A stretch of DNA of 64,000 nt from Thermosynechococcus sichuanensis E542 (GTDB lineage Bacteria > Cyanobacteriota > Cyanobacteriia > Thermosynechococcales > Thermosynechococcaceae): the NCBI RefSeq assembly GCF_003555505.1, contig NZ_CP032152.1, positions 2,527,001 to 2,591,000 of the forward strand. Direction: 5' to 3'. Below, in pieces: positions 50,319-59,801 of this stretch. The notes under the pieces are model-generated. The model did not search any database, had not been told where the DNA came from, and worked only from the letters and a program-made list of their open reading frames with translations. A program made the position numbers and the translations under genes. The stretch's first letter is position 1, and every line of letters starts with the position of its first letter.

Positions 50319-52880
50319 ATGAGCTTTGCTGCTGATTCTTCTCGGATCATTCCCACTGAGTTGCGGGACGAAATTTCGCGCTCATACCTTGAATATGCCA
50401 TGAGCGTCATTGTTGGGCGTGCCCTTCCCGATGCCCGCGATGGTCTCAAACCCGTACACCGCCGCATTCTCTACGCCATGCACGAGTTGGGGCTGACTAG
50501 CGATCGCCCCTTTCGCAAATGTGCCCGTGTGGTGGGGGAAGTGCTAGGGAAATATCACCCCCACGGTGATTCAGCAGTCTATGACGCCCTTGTGCGGATG
50601 GCGCAGGACTTTTCCATGCGTCACCCCCTGATTGATGGCCATGGCAACTTTGGCTCCATTGACAACGATCCGCCGGCGGCGATGCGCTACACCGAGTGTC
50701 GGCTGCAAGCTCTGGCCACAGAAGCCCTGTTGCAGGACATTGAGCAGGAAACCGTTGACTTTGTTGACAACTTTGATGGCTCACAGCAGGAACCACTGGT
50801 TTTACCGGCGCGGATTCCGCAGTTGCTGCTCAATGGCACCTCTGGTATTGCCGTGGGCATGGCGACAAATATCCCGCCCCATAACTTGGGAGAACTGGTG
50901 GATGGGTTGGTGGCTCTCATCCATAACCCTCAGATCAGCGATCGCGAGCTAATGCGCTACATTCCGGGGCCTGACTTTCCCACCGGCGGGCATATCCTTG
51001 GCCAAGGGGGCATTGAAGAGGCCTACACCACCGGTCGCGGGTCGATTACGCTGCGGGCAGTGGCTACGATTGAAACCTTGGAAGCACCGGGTCGCCAACC
51101 CCGCGAGGCGATTATCGTTACGGAGCTGCCCTACCAAACCAACAAGGCAGCACTAATGGAAAAAATTGCCGAGTTGGTCAACGAGAAAAAAATTGAGGGT
51201 ATTGCCGATCTGCGGGACGAAAGCGATCGCGATGGCATTCGGGTAGTGATTGAGCTAAAGCGGGATGCCTACCCACGGGTGGTGCTCAACAATCTCTACA
51301 AGCAAACGCCCCTACAGGTGAATTTTGGCGCCAATATGCTGGCGATCGTCAACGGCGAGCCGCAACTGCTAACCCTCAAACGCAGTTTAGAGGTCTTCCT
51401 GAGTTTCCGCGAGGAGGCGATCGCCCGCCGTACCCGCTATGCCCTGCGCAAAGCCGAAGAACGGGATCACCTGCTCCAAGGCTTACTGGTAGCCTTGGCC
51501 AATCTTGATGCGGTGATTCAACTCATTCGCAGTGCCAGTGACACCCCCCTTGCCCGCCAGCAATTGATGCAAACCTATGCCCTCAGTGAAGCTCAAGCCG
51601 ATGCCATTTTACAGATGCAACTGCGGCGCCTCACCGCCTTAGAGGCGGAAAAAATTGAGCGGGAGCACGCGGATCTCCAGCGGCAAATTGCTGATTACCG
51701 CGATATTTTGGCCAATCGGCAGCGGGTACTGGAAATTATTGAAAAAGAAGTCACAGAACTCAAGGCCAAGTTTGCCACGCCGCGGCGATCGCTGATTGTG
51801 CAGGCGGATGGGGAGATTAACGACACCGATTTAATTGCTAACGATAAATCCGTTATTCTCGTTACCCAGCAGGGCTACATCAAGCGGATGCCCGTGGATA
51901 CCTTTGAAGCCCAAAGTCGCGATGGGCGAGGACGCAAAGGAGCAGAAATTAAGGAGGATGATGCCGTTGAGCACTTCTTTAGCTGTAATGATCACGATCG
52001 CATTCTTTTCTTTAGCGATCGCGGTTTAGTCTATGCCTTGCCCGCCTACCAAATTCCCAGTGGCTCACGTCAAGCGCGGGGCACCCCTATTGTCCAACTG
52101 CTGCCCATTCCCCGTGAAGAAAAAATTACCTCCGTCATTGCCGTCCAAGAGTTTAGTGAAGATGAGTATCTGGTGATGCTCACCCGCAAGGGCTTTATTA
52201 AGAAAACGGCGCTGGCAGCCTTTAGCAATATCCGCACCAATGGCCTGATTGCCATTTCCCTTGAAGAGGGAGATCAACTGCGGTGGGTGCGCCGTACCCG
52301 CGAAGAGGACACCATTATCATCGGCTCGCGGCAGGGCATGGCCATTCATTTTCGCGCCAGTCACGATCAATTGCGCCCCCTTGGTCGCGCCACGCGGGGA
52401 GTCAAATCCATGAGCCTGCGGCCAGGGGATGAACTGGTGGGGATGGATATTTTGCCGGCGGCGATCGCCAACCGCTTTGCCACCACCCCTGAGGAGGACA
52501 GTGCCGAGATTGAAGACCCTGAGGAGACAGTGGCTCACAGTGAAGGCCCTTGGGTACTGGTCATTACGACCAATGGCTACGGCAAGCGGGTACCTGTGCA
52601 ACAGTTTCGGCTGCAAAACCGCGCCGGCATGGGCATTACCGCCACCAAATTCAAAGCCAAAACTAACGAAGATCAACTGGCTACCCTGCGGATTGTCAAT
52701 GCTGAGGATGAACTGATGATTGTTACCAGTCGCGGCATTATTATTCGCCAAAAGGTAATGGATATTTCCTCGCAGTCGCGATCGGCCACGGGCGTCCGCC
52801 TGCAACGCCTAGACGAGGATGATGCAATTGTCACAGCAGCCGTCTTGCCCCCCGGTAGCATGGAAACGGAGGAAGATTGA
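50319..52880 (+). CDS. gyrA: DNA gyrase subunit A
   Basis: The 853-residue protein has the breakage-reunion domain with catalytic Y124 ([10 protein letters not shown]), quinolone-region [19 protein letters not shown], and the C-terminal DNA-wrapping beta-pinwheel from about 510. A degenerate GyrA box is present ([10 protein letters not shown]). An acidic insert near 745 ([14 protein letters not shown]) is notable. It would supercoil DNA with GyrB. A TATAGT (50295-50300) could be its -10. Its TGA overlaps the hpnA TTG start. Confidence 0.93.
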   Translation: MSFAADSSRIIPTELRDEISRSYLEYAMSVIVGRALPDARDGLKPVHRRILYAMHELGLTSDRPFRKCARVVGEVLGKYHPHGDSAVYDALVRMAQDFSMRHPLIDGHGNFGSIDNDPPAAMRYTECRLQALATEALLQDIEQETVDFVDNFDGSQQEPLVLPARIPQLLLNGTSGIAVGMATNIPPHNLGELVDGLVALIHNPQISDRELMRYIPGPDFPTGGHILGQGGIEEAYTTGRGSITLRAVATIETLEAPGRQPREAIIVTELPYQTNKAALMEKIAELVNEKKIEGIADLRDESDRDGIRVVIELKRDAYPRVVLNNLYKQTPLQVNFGANMLAIVNGEPQLLTLKRSLEVFLSFREEAIARRTRYALRKAEERDHLLQGLLVALANLDAVIQLIRSASDTPLARQQLMQTYALSEAQADAILQMQLRRLTALEAEKIEREHADLQRQIADYRDILANRQRVLEIIEKEVTELKAKFATPRRSLIVQADGEINDTDLIANDKSVILVTQQGYIKRMPVDTFEAQSRDGRGRKGAEIKEDDAVEHFFSCNDHDRILFFSDRGLVYALPAYQIPSGSRQARGTPIVQLLPIPREEKITSVIAVQEFSEDEYLVMLTRKGFIKKTALAAFSNIRTNGLIAISLEEGDQLRWVRRTREEDTIIIGSRQGMAIHFRASHDQLRPLGRATRGVKSMSLRPGDELVGMDILPAAIANRFATTPEEDSAEIEDPEETVAHSEGPWVLVITTNGYGKRVPVQQFRLQNRAGMGITATKFKAKTNEDQLATLRIVNAEDELMIVTSRGIIIRQKVMDISSQSRSATGVRLQRLDEDDAIVTAAVLPPGSMETEED

Positions 52881-53866
52881 GCACCACCGCCTTTCTCACG
52901 GGTGCCAGTGGCTTTGTTGGTACCCATGTGGCTCAAGTCTTGGCAGAAAGGGGGTATCGCGTCCGTGCCCTCGTGCGGCAATCGGCACAGGCAGCCCACC
53001 TCAAAGCCTGGGGTGTGGAGTTGGTGCAAGGGGATCTCCGCACCAGTGACTTAGTCTCCCTCCTGCAGGGGTGTCAAGTACTGTTCCATGTTGCGGCTCA
53101 CTACAGTCTGTGGCGGCGCGATCGCCCCCTCCTTTATGCCGTGAATGTGGAGGGCACCCGGCGCATCTTGGCTGCTGCCCGTGAGGCAGGTATTGAGCGC
53201 ACCGTTTACACCAGTTCCGTGGCCGCCATTGGTGTGGATCCCAGTGGTCAACCCACCACCGAAGCCTACCAAAGCCCCCCCGAAAAGCTAATTAGCGAGT
53301 ACAAGCGATCCAAGTACTGGGCAGAGCAGGTGGCCCATGAGGCCGCTCGTCAAGGGCAAGATATTGTGATTGTCAATCCCAGTACCCCGATTGGTGCTTG
53401 GGATGCGAAGCCCACTCCCACTGGCGAGATCATCCTGCGCTTTTTACGGCGACAGATGCCCTTCTACGTGAATACAGGGTTGAACCTGATCCATGTGCGG
53501 GACGTGGCGATCGGTCATCTCTTGGCCTTAGAAAAAGGTAAAACCGGTGAACGCTACATCCTCGGTCACCAAAACCTAACCTTGGCAGAAATTCTAGAGC
53601 GCTTAGCCAAGATAACTGGCTTGCCCCGCCCCTTGGGTGAAATTCCCGTGGTGATTCCCCTCGTAGTGGCTTGGTTCGATGAAGTGGTGCTAGGGGCGTT
53701 GGGCAAACCACCCGCGATTCCCTTTGATGGGGTGCGCATGGCACAGCAAAAAATGTTTTACGACGCCCGCAAAGCGGTGGCCGAATTGGGGTTGCCCCAG
53801 ACGCCGGTTGATGAGGCGCTCCGTGACGCCGTGACTTGGTACCGCGAACGGGGGTACTGCCCCTAG
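52877..53866 (+). CDS. hpnA: Hopanoid-associated sugar epimerase HpnA
   Basis: The 329-residue short-chain epimerase/dehydratase has the Rossmann motif [26 protein letters not shown], the [11 protein letters not shown] catalytic Tyr-Lys and [18 protein letters not shown], all typical of HpnA. HpnA links to hopanoid side-chain synthesis, although the reaction is not fully defined. A TTG start overlaps the gyrA stop (TTGA) and follows GGAGGAAG. No other hopanoid genes are nearby. Confidence 0.85.
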   Translation: MSTTAFLTGASGFVGTHVAQVLAERGYRVRALVRQSAQAAHLKAWGVELVQGDLRTSDLVSLLQGCQVLFHVAAHYSLWRRDRPLLYAVNVEGTRRILAAAREAGIERTVYTSSVAAIGVDPSGQPTTEAYQSPPEKLISEYKRSKYWAEQVAHEAARQGQDIVIVNPSTPIGAWDAKPTPTGEIILRFLRRQMPFYVNTGLNLIHVRDVAIGHLLALEKGKTGERYILGHQNLTLAEILERLAKITGLPRPLGEIPVVIPLVVAWFDEVVLGALGKPPAIPFDGVRMAQQKMFYDARKAVAELGLPQTPVDEALRDAVTWYRERGYCP

Positions 53867-53915
53867 GCTTTGCGATATAGTGAGGAATGGAAATTATGAA
53901 GTTTAGTTAAGAGCT

Positions 53916-54998
53916 ATGTTGGTTGCGCCCTTTGCCTCTCAGTTACCCTTTGTGGAAGAGACGCTGCACAGTGGTTATCAAGTCTTGCAATGGGGCAAAA
54001 ACATCTTTGCGATCGCCCACAAAACTCTGAGTGCGCGTCTTTTGAATACCCTCTTTCCCACCGAAGAGCGGACGCAACCCCTTAGTCCTGAGTTGCAAGC
54101 ATGGCTCAAGGAACGTTATGAAGCCCTACTCCAGCAGGATTGGCAGGATGCGGCGGCTGGCTTGTACCCCCCCACACTCCTCTTTGATGCCCCTTGGGAA
54201 GAGTTTTTGCGCTTTTATCCAGTACTCTGGCTAGATTTACCGCAGATGTGGCAGCGGGCGCGATCGCGCCGCTTTCAGGACTTTTCCAAGGACGTGCGCC
54301 TTGAGGACTATCCACAGTATTATCGCCAAAACTTCCACTACCAAACCGATGGCTACCTTAGTGAAACCTCCGCTAACCTCTACGATGTCCAAGTGGAACT
54401 GCTCTTTGGCGGTACGGCAGATGCAATGCGGCGGCGTGTCATTGCCCCCATTGCCCAACATTTTGTCACCCATCCTCCTACGCCACCCGTACGCATTCTC
54501 GATGTTGCCTGTGGCACCGGTCGCACCCTGAAACAACTGCGCTATGGCTTCCCAGAAGCGCCACTCTTTGGCATTGATCTGTCGCCCACCTATTTGCGTA
54601 AGGCCAACTCGCTTCTCGCCACCCAAACCGGTGATTTGCCACAACTGATTCAAGGGAATGCCGAGACCCTGCCCTACGTGGACAACTACTTTAGTGCCAT
54701 CACCTGTGTCTTTCTCTTCCATGAACTGCCCGCCCCCGTGCGCCAAAACGTGATCAATGAATGCGCCCGCGTTCTTCAGCCGGGGGGTGTCTTTGTTATC
54801 TGCGACTCGATTCAAGCCTTGGATTCCCCAGAGCAGCGCCCGATGATGGAAAACTTTGCCAACCTTTTCCATGAACCCTTTTACCGCAACTACATCGAAG
54901 ATGATCTCAACATCCGCTTAGAAAAGGCGGGTCTAGTAGTCAAAGAGGTGCAGCACCACTTTATGAGTAAGTATTGGGTGGCGGTTAAGCCGTCTTAG
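53916..54998 (+). CDS. Class I SAM-dependent methyltransferase
   Basis: The 360-residue protein has an N-terminal domain of about 185 residues with no recognised motif (contains DYPQYYRQNFHYQTDGYLSE). A Rossmann-like methyltransferase fold follows with motif I ILDVACGTGRTLKQL, acidic FGIDLSPTYL, and VFLFHELPAPVRQNVI and RVLQPGGVFVICD. Such proteins are widespread in cyanobacteria, but the substrate is unknown. It stands 50 bp after hpnA on the same strand. Confidence 0.82.
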   Translation: MLVAPFASQLPFVEETLHSGYQVLQWGKNIFAIAHKTLSARLLNTLFPTEERTQPLSPELQAWLKERYEALLQQDWQDAAAGLYPPTLLFDAPWEEFLRFYPVLWLDLPQMWQRARSRRFQDFSKDVRLEDYPQYYRQNFHYQTDGYLSETSANLYDVQVELLFGGTADAMRRRVIAPIAQHFVTHPPTPPVRILDVACGTGRTLKQLRYGFPEAPLFGIDLSPTYLRKANSLLATQTGDLPQLIQGNAETLPYVDNYFSAITCVFLFHELPAPVRQNVINECARVLQPGGVFVICDSIQALDSPEQRPMMENFANLFHEPFYRNYIEDDLNIRLEKAGLVVKEVQHHFMSKYWVAVKPS

Positions 54999-55119
54999 CC
55001 AAACGGCGCCAGTCCACTACGGTTTGTAACAGTTCCTGTCTGCTGTGATGGGAGGCTGCTAGGCTGAAGACAGTATGTCAAAGTGTCTTTATCCCTGTGG
55101 CAGTCTAGAGGGTTGATTG

Positions 55120-55569
55120 ATGGATGGGCTGGCATGGCAAGCGGCGTTTGTTTCTGGCTTAGCAGAAATTGATCAGGAGCATCAGGCACTGCTGGCGATG
55201 TTGCAGCAGTTACGCTCGGCGATCGCCGCCGGGGCAACCTTTTCGCAGGTAAAGTCACAGTTACTCGCGTGCGCCAGCGAAACGCAACGCCACTTCCAGC
55301 ACGAAGAAACTCTGATGGCTGCTGCCAACCATCCCCTTTATCTCTCCCACCGCGCCGCCCACCAAAATCTGCTACGGGATTTGAGTGGGGTACTTGAGGA
55401 GGTGCAAGAACATCCCACAAAGCTGACACCAGAAACCATTGAGGCCATCGGGAATCTGGTCTTGCGCCATATTCGCGAAGAAGATTTGCCAATGCTCTAC
55501 CTGCTCACCCATCCCGAGGAGCTAGCGCGGCAACAGGCGGCTGAATTAACCGCTGAAAATGTCTTCTAG
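55120..55569 (+). CDS. Bacteriohemerythrin
   Basis: The 149-residue single-domain protein carries all seven di-iron ligands: H21, H58, E62, H77, H81, H117 and D122 (DQEHQ, RHFQHEE, LSHRAAH, LRHIREED). It would bind oxygen, or store or sense O2, iron or NO. There is no membrane segment. A TTG directly before the ATG could also start it. It converges on flv1 with only 3 bp between stops, an interesting pairing of two O2-related iron proteins, though no shared control is visible. Confidence 0.9.
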   Translation: MDGLAWQAAFVSGLAEIDQEHQALLAMLQQLRSAIAAGATFSQVKSQLLACASETQRHFQHEETLMAAANHPLYLSHRAAHQNLLRDLSGVLEEVQEHPTKLTPETIEAIGNLVLRHIREEDLPMLYLLTHPEELARQQAAELTAENVF

Positions 55570-55572
55570 GTG

Positions 55573-57309
55573 CTAACTGCTGGTTTTGCGATGTTGGATG
55601 GCTGTGAGGCCACTGGTTTGTAGCAACTCACCACTCTCGACTACGGCGTAGATGAGCCAGTGGTTGCCACAGTTCATGCGGGACTCCACGGTGCACTCCA
55701 AATAGGCCAAGGCATCGAGCAAAATGGGGGCACCACACTCGGCACTTTTGAGACCAAGGGTGGCTAATTGTTGCTCACCAAGGCGTTGCGCCTGTTGAAA
55801 TTGGCGAACCAAGGGACTGCCCTCTTTAAGGATATTCAAGACAAAGCGATCGCCCACTAGGCAGAGGCTTTCTGCCCATTCCTGCGGCAAGGACACCGTG
55901 ATACCGGGGGGATTAAAGGAGGCTTGGGAGACGGACGACACCAAAATCGCCGCCGCTTGGGTGAGGTGAAAACAACCTTCCGGTAGGGTAGTCAAAACAC
56001 ACAGAGAACCCACCACTCGGTTCACGGCTTGTTCGGTGCGATCCACCTGTGCTTCCACCAGACTAGGCGGGCGGACGGTACGGCTCTTGCGCAGTTTCTT
56101 CAGGGCTTGGGCAAACTCGTTGGCAGCAATTTGACATTTTTCAAGATCGCTCGCCGTGGGGGTAAACTTCACCCGCAGCGTTTCAAAACCAAGGGTATAA
56201 CCCGCATCCAGCAGCTTTTGCTCAATGTTATCAATCGCCTCGCCACTCCAGCCGTAGGAACCAAAGACCCCCGCCAGCTTCGTTTTACTGCCCTCCGCCA
56301 AGATAAACCCCAAGGCAGTCTGCACCTGCGTTGGCATGTGTCCCCCTAGGGTGGGTGAGCCAATGATAAAGCCATCGCTGTTGTGAATGAGGGCTTGCAT
56401 TTCTGCTGGGGGTGTGGTTTCACAGTTAACGGCCTCCACTTGGACGCCGGCGGCGGTTAATCCTTGGGCGATCGCATTGGCGAGAATTGCCGTATTGCCA
56501 TAGGCAGAGGCATAGAAAAGCACCACCTTTGTCTCCTGTTCCGTTTGGGCTTGGCACCAGTCGCGATAGTCCTGAAAGAGGCGGCTACGGCTAAACTTGA
56601 CCATCGGGCCGTGGGCAGGGGCATAGAGGCGGGGTGGCGGTGTCAGTTCGGCCAAGCGATCCAAAATTGATTCCACTTGGCGGGTTTGCGCTGCATGCAA
56701 ACATTCAAAGTAGTAGGCGCGATCCTCATCGAGTTTTTTCCACTGCTCATCGTAGAGGCTATCGCCACAGACATGGGCACCAAAGAGCTTATCTGTGAAC
56801 ACAATTTGATTTTGTCGATCGACGGTGATCAGGCCATCGGGCCAGCGGGGGGTAGCAGCGGCAATAAACGCCAGTTGGCGATCGCCCCCCAACTCTAGGG
56901 GTGTTTCTCCACGGGGAATCCAGAGATGCAACTGCTCGCCAAGGGTAGAGCGCAGTGTTACTGCCCCTGCCTTAGAGCAGACGATGATGATCTGGGGCGC
57001 TTTTTCTAGCAAAACCTTGACGGTCGCCAGACGGTTGGAGTTGACATGACTGAGAATCAGGTACCGCAGTTGACTTAGATCAATGTGCCGCTGGAGTTCT
57101 TGCAAATAAATCTGGGTAAAGGATTCCCCCGGCGGATCTAGAAGCGCGGGCTGGGGGGCTTGGATAAGGTAGGAATTGGAGGTGGTTCCCTGTTGGCGGC
57201 CGTACTCCACTTCAAACTTTAGCCGATCCCAAGTGCGCGATCGCAAGACCAAAACCCCAGGCGCAATTTCGGCCACTTGAACATCACGGGGACGGGTTTC
57301 CGTGAGCAT
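55573..57309 (-). CDS. flv1: Flavodiiron protein, Flv1-like
   Basis: The 578-residue protein has the three-domain cyanobacterial layout: beta-lactamase-like (about 1-250), flavodoxin-like (about 262-400, VVLFYASAYGNTAILANAI) and flavin reductase-like (about 430-575). The first iron-binding motif, normally HxExDH, is replaced by SHVNSNRLAT, so canonical di-iron ligands are missing. This is the Flv1/Flv2 type, which acts with a canonical Flv3/Flv4 partner to reduce O2 beyond photosystem I. Flv1 is preferred over Flv2 by inference; a partner is not in the window. Confidence 0.82.
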   Translation of the reverse strand: MLTETRPRDVQVAEIAPGVLVLRSRTWDRLKFEVEYGRQQGTTSNSYLIQAPQPALLDPPGESFTQIYLQELQRHIDLSQLRYLILSHVNSNRLATVKVLLEKAPQIIIVCSKAGAVTLRSTLGEQLHLWIPRGETPLELGGDRQLAFIAAATPRWPDGLITVDRQNQIVFTDKLFGAHVCGDSLYDEQWKKLDEDRAYYFECLHAAQTRQVESILDRLAELTPPPRLYAPAHGPMVKFSRSRLFQDYRDWCQAQTEQETKVVLFYASAYGNTAILANAIAQGLTAAGVQVEAVNCETTPPAEMQALIHNSDGFIIGSPTLGGHMPTQVQTALGFILAEGSKTKLAGVFGSYGWSGEAIDNIEQKLLDAGYTLGFETLRVKFTPTASDLEKCQIAANEFAQALKKLRKSRTVRPPSLVEAQVDRTEQAVNRVVGSLCVLTTLPEGCFHLTQAAAILVSSVSQASFNPPGITVSLPQEWAESLCLVGDRFVLNILKEGSPLVRQFQQAQRLGEQQLATLGLKSAECGAPILLDALAYLECTVESRMNCGNHWLIYAVVESGELLQTSGLTAIQHRKTSS

Positions 57310-57519
57310 TGGACACCTCCTAAATACCTACCGCGCTAATTTCCGACGGTCTTAGCACTGCCCCTCCAAGACTCGGAGTCGTCTTTTTGACACTATAACG
57401 TAGTTCCTTAGGGTGAAAAATTACCAAAAAAACTGGGTCTAAACTCCCGCCCTGCTACGCACCACCGAACGGTCTAAAGGGCAGCTTATGTTCTGCTCTA
57501 TGATATGATGAGCCTACTT
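57310..57519. other. Intergenic region upstream of flv1
   Basis: No gene recognised. It contains the flv1 upstream region. A TATAGT on the minus strand near 57390 could be its -10. A GACTCGGAGTC palindrome lies near 57370. Nothing else stands out before the IS-like hairpin at 57523. Confidence 0.4.
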
Positions 57520-57522
57520 TAG

Positions 57523-57791
57523 TCAGAAAACCCAAGTTTGTCTGAAGACTCAGCGCCAGCGTATAAACCAAGTAGTGCTTGGTGCGTGGTAACGTCTAAC
57601 GATGCTGTGGCGTGGAGGAAAAAACAAAACTAAAGTCAAAAACAGTACCCAAGGGCATTGAGAAACTGGGGAAAATGCTGAACGAATGGGGAGACAATCG
57701 CCTCTGCGGTGAAGGGGAAACCTAAAACCGTTACTGATGTCGCTGAACCAGTAACAAGAATCCTTTGCCTCTAGGCGGAGGAGTATGTCAA
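57523..57791 (+). mobile_element. IS200/IS605-type element relic with omega-RNA-like 3' end
   Basis: The right end has hairpin GTTACTG/CAGTAAC (57730-57736, 57749-57755) followed by TCCTTTGCC-TCTA-GGCGGAGGA (57761-57782). It then ends GTATGTCAA, the typical right end of IS200/IS605 elements in cyanobacteria. A left hairpin with one bulged base lies at 57523-57545 (TCAGAAAAC-CCAA-GTTTGTCTGA). About 270 bases lie between, with no tnpA or full tnpB. A frame ending TRILCL-stop inside the right hairpin may be the last codons of a TnpB. It may be a non-autonomous copy or a decayed element. Confidence 0.6.
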
Positions 57792-58420
57792 AGCAAGGCA
57801 TCGCGAAAGCAGACAAAGCTGGGCGACTTGCACCGGCTAGGGTTCAGATGTTGCCCCAAAGCTTGTGCGACCTCAATCTTCCGTAGCCCACTTTTGAAGT
57901 ACCCATACCTTTGCATCACGGATTCAAATGTTTCCCAAGTACCTCCAGCAATTGCATCCGAATTGCGATATTTAGTCTTTTGCATCACAGTTCGGGATAC
58001 TTTCGGATAGGCAGCTCGAACGGCATCCCAGTCGCCAAAGTACCAAGCCTCCAACTCTTCAATTACAATCCGATTGACAACTTGCCAGCATAAGGACGAA
58101 TTACTTCGCGTTTTAAGTCCTGCCTTAGTTGCGATGTTCTCCAATTCTTGCTTCAGCTTTTTGCAATCGTCATCGTCGCGGTCCACTAAAACAACAATGC
58201 GCCAGTTAGTAGGCAGCCATTCCGCATATGCACGCAGTCGGCTTTCCAGCTTTTTGAGCAAGTCTTGTTTCCCTTGAAATGGGTGTACCTTAAAGGTTTG
58301 GTCTTTTCGCAACAGCCGGGGCAGCAGTCCGTGTAAGAATTTTTCCATTGAAGGTTCTTCCACGAGAAACTCGAAGTGTTGTGTCACTGTTGTCTCGTTA
58401 CTGTGTTTTCTAGATGGCAT
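57788..58420 (-). CDS. DUF4276-like (Toprim-type) protein, partner of an AAA ATPase
   Basis: The 210-residue protein has FLVEEPSMEKFLHGLLPRLL, RIVVLVDRDDDDCKKLKQEL and IEELEAWYFGDWDAVRAAYP. The E near the start and the DxD-like stretch match the Toprim-like fold of DUF4276. It starts 16 bp after the ATPase gene end. DUF4276/ATPase pairs occur in defence islands; nuclease activity is inference. Its last codons run to the end of the IS605-type element, ending FRDALL, so the natural C-terminus seems nearly complete. Confidence 0.75.
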   Translation of the reverse strand: MPSRKHSNETTVTQHFEFLVEEPSMEKFLHGLLPRLLRKDQTFKVHPFQGKQDLLKKLESRLRAYAEWLPTNWRIVVLVDRDDDDCKKLKQELENIATKAGLKTRSNSSLCWQVVNRIVIEELEAWYFGDWDAVRAAYPKVSRTVMQKTKYRNSDAIAGGTWETFESVMQRYGYFKSGLRKIEVAQALGQHLNPSRCKSPSFVCFRDALL

Positions 58421-58436
58421 TCCTTCATTCCTTTAT

Positions 58437-59639
58437 TCACGAAACAAACGGGTCACCTACACCGAAATATCCTTCCATCCATAGATGACCAAGCAGTGCT
58501 CCATGCTTAACAAAGTCAGCCACACCCGGAATATCTGAAACTCGCTTCGATTGTGTGTAGCCTTGCTCGTCTCGCCACAGTACCCAAACCTCATCTGCAC
58601 GAAGTGCGTTCAAGAAAAAGGGTGAATGCGTCGTAGCAAGCAGTTGTGTGCGACTGGCTGCCTTGCGACATTCCTCAGCCAAATCAGATAATAGTCGTGG
58701 GTGTAAAAAGTTTTCTGGTTCCTCAATACCGATGAAAGGTGGGGGGGTAGGGTCGTATAAGAGCACTAAATAGGCCAACATTTTCAATGTGCCATCAGAA
58801 GCAAACCGAGCTAATATCGGATGGGAAAAGGGAGCATCCTTGATTTGTAGAAGTAATCTTCCATCTGGCATTGTTTCTGTGATCACTTTGTCAATTCGCG
58901 GCACGCGCTGACGCAACACCTTAAAAATTTCCTCAAGCCTCGATGGGTGTTGCTCCGCTAGGTATTGAATAACATTAGCGAGGTTGTCACCTGTGCGCGA
59001 TAAGCGTTCCTGTGGACCAGCCTCAGGTTGGCCGCGTGCTTGTTCCGCTGAAAGGTACGAGACATACCAACCCGTGATAAATTCTCGCAATGCTGCCACG
59101 CGTGGGTGCTCTTCAAATTGCCCCAATGCATTTACCGCGAGTAAATCTGCGCTTTTGAGGGGCATCTCCATACGTTGGTCTTGTTCATCCGGTAATTCGC
59201 CGCTGACGGCTCGACCCTTGCCTTCTCGATATTCCAAAAAACGAAAGGGCTTGCCACGACTACCTCGCCGCCATTGCAACCATTCCTCGACGACTGTTGG
59301 ACTACCAGCTATCTCGTCAACACTCAAATGATAGGTGATGATCGGATAATTCAATTCTTGGTATTTGATTTCAATAGTAATGGGGCCATTGGCATTGCGA
59401 GTTCTTAACTCCTTGGCGCGCCCGCGCTTATCCCACGCCCGCCTGAGTCCTAACTCAAAGCATTCTGACAGAAATGCAAACACATCAAAGACAGTGGATT
59501 TACCACTTCCATTCGGGCCAAGCAAAACGGTCAGCGCTCCTAAGTCATTAAACTCTACATCGCGCAATGCCCGGAAGTTTTTGACCTTTAAGTACTTAAT
59601 GCGTGGCTGACTAGTAGTTCGGTTCATTAGTCGACTCAT
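58437..59639 (-). CDS. AAA15/21-type ATPase (OLD/SMC-like)
   Basis: The 400-residue protein begins [21 protein letters not shown], then Walker A GPNGSGKS (about 40-47). The family insert and [15 protein letters not shown] signature region follow, then Walker [14 protein letters not shown] and the switch [12 protein letters not shown]. The Toprim nuclease part of OLD proteins is absent; the downstream DUF4276 protein may supply it. Start could also be M5. The pair stands alone between an IS605-type relic and dacB, and few HIP1-like sites are visible, suggesting acquisition. Confidence 0.82.
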   Translation of the reverse strand: MSRLMNRTTSQPRIKYLKVKNFRALRDVEFNDLGALTVLLGPNGSGKSTVFDVFAFLSECFELGLRRAWDKRGRAKELRTRNANGPITIEIKYQELNYPIITYHLSVDEIAGSPTVVEEWLQWRRGSRGKPFRFLEYREGKGRAVSGELPDEQDQRMEMPLKSADLLAVNALGQFEEHPRVAALREFITGWYVSYLSAEQARGQPEAGPQERLSRTGDNLANVIQYLAEQHPSRLEEIFKVLRQRVPRIDKVITETMPDGRLLLQIKDAPFSHPILARFASDGTLKMLAYLVLLYDPTPPPFIGIEEPENFLHPRLLSDLAEECRKAASRTQLLATTHSPFFLNALRADEVWVLWRDEQGYTQSKRVSDIPGVADFVKHGALLGHLWMEGYFGVGDPFVS

Positions 59640-59801
59640 TATCCTTTCTTCTCTTTTTCTCTAAAAACTTGTCTGTATCCTTTACTCCCAGCTTTCTGAG
59701 GAAACAGCTCGGCAGTACCACCATACAGTTCATTAGGATAGCTCCGATGATATTTCTATAAATCTTGCTTTTTCCTGACAATATACCTTAATTTTTTAGG
59801 G

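Noticed and set aside
57570-57790. Group II intron start (GTGCG near 57579), since Thermosynechococcus carries many
   Set aside because: No domain V-like hairpin or reverse transcriptase; the 3' end fits an IS200/IS605 right end better.
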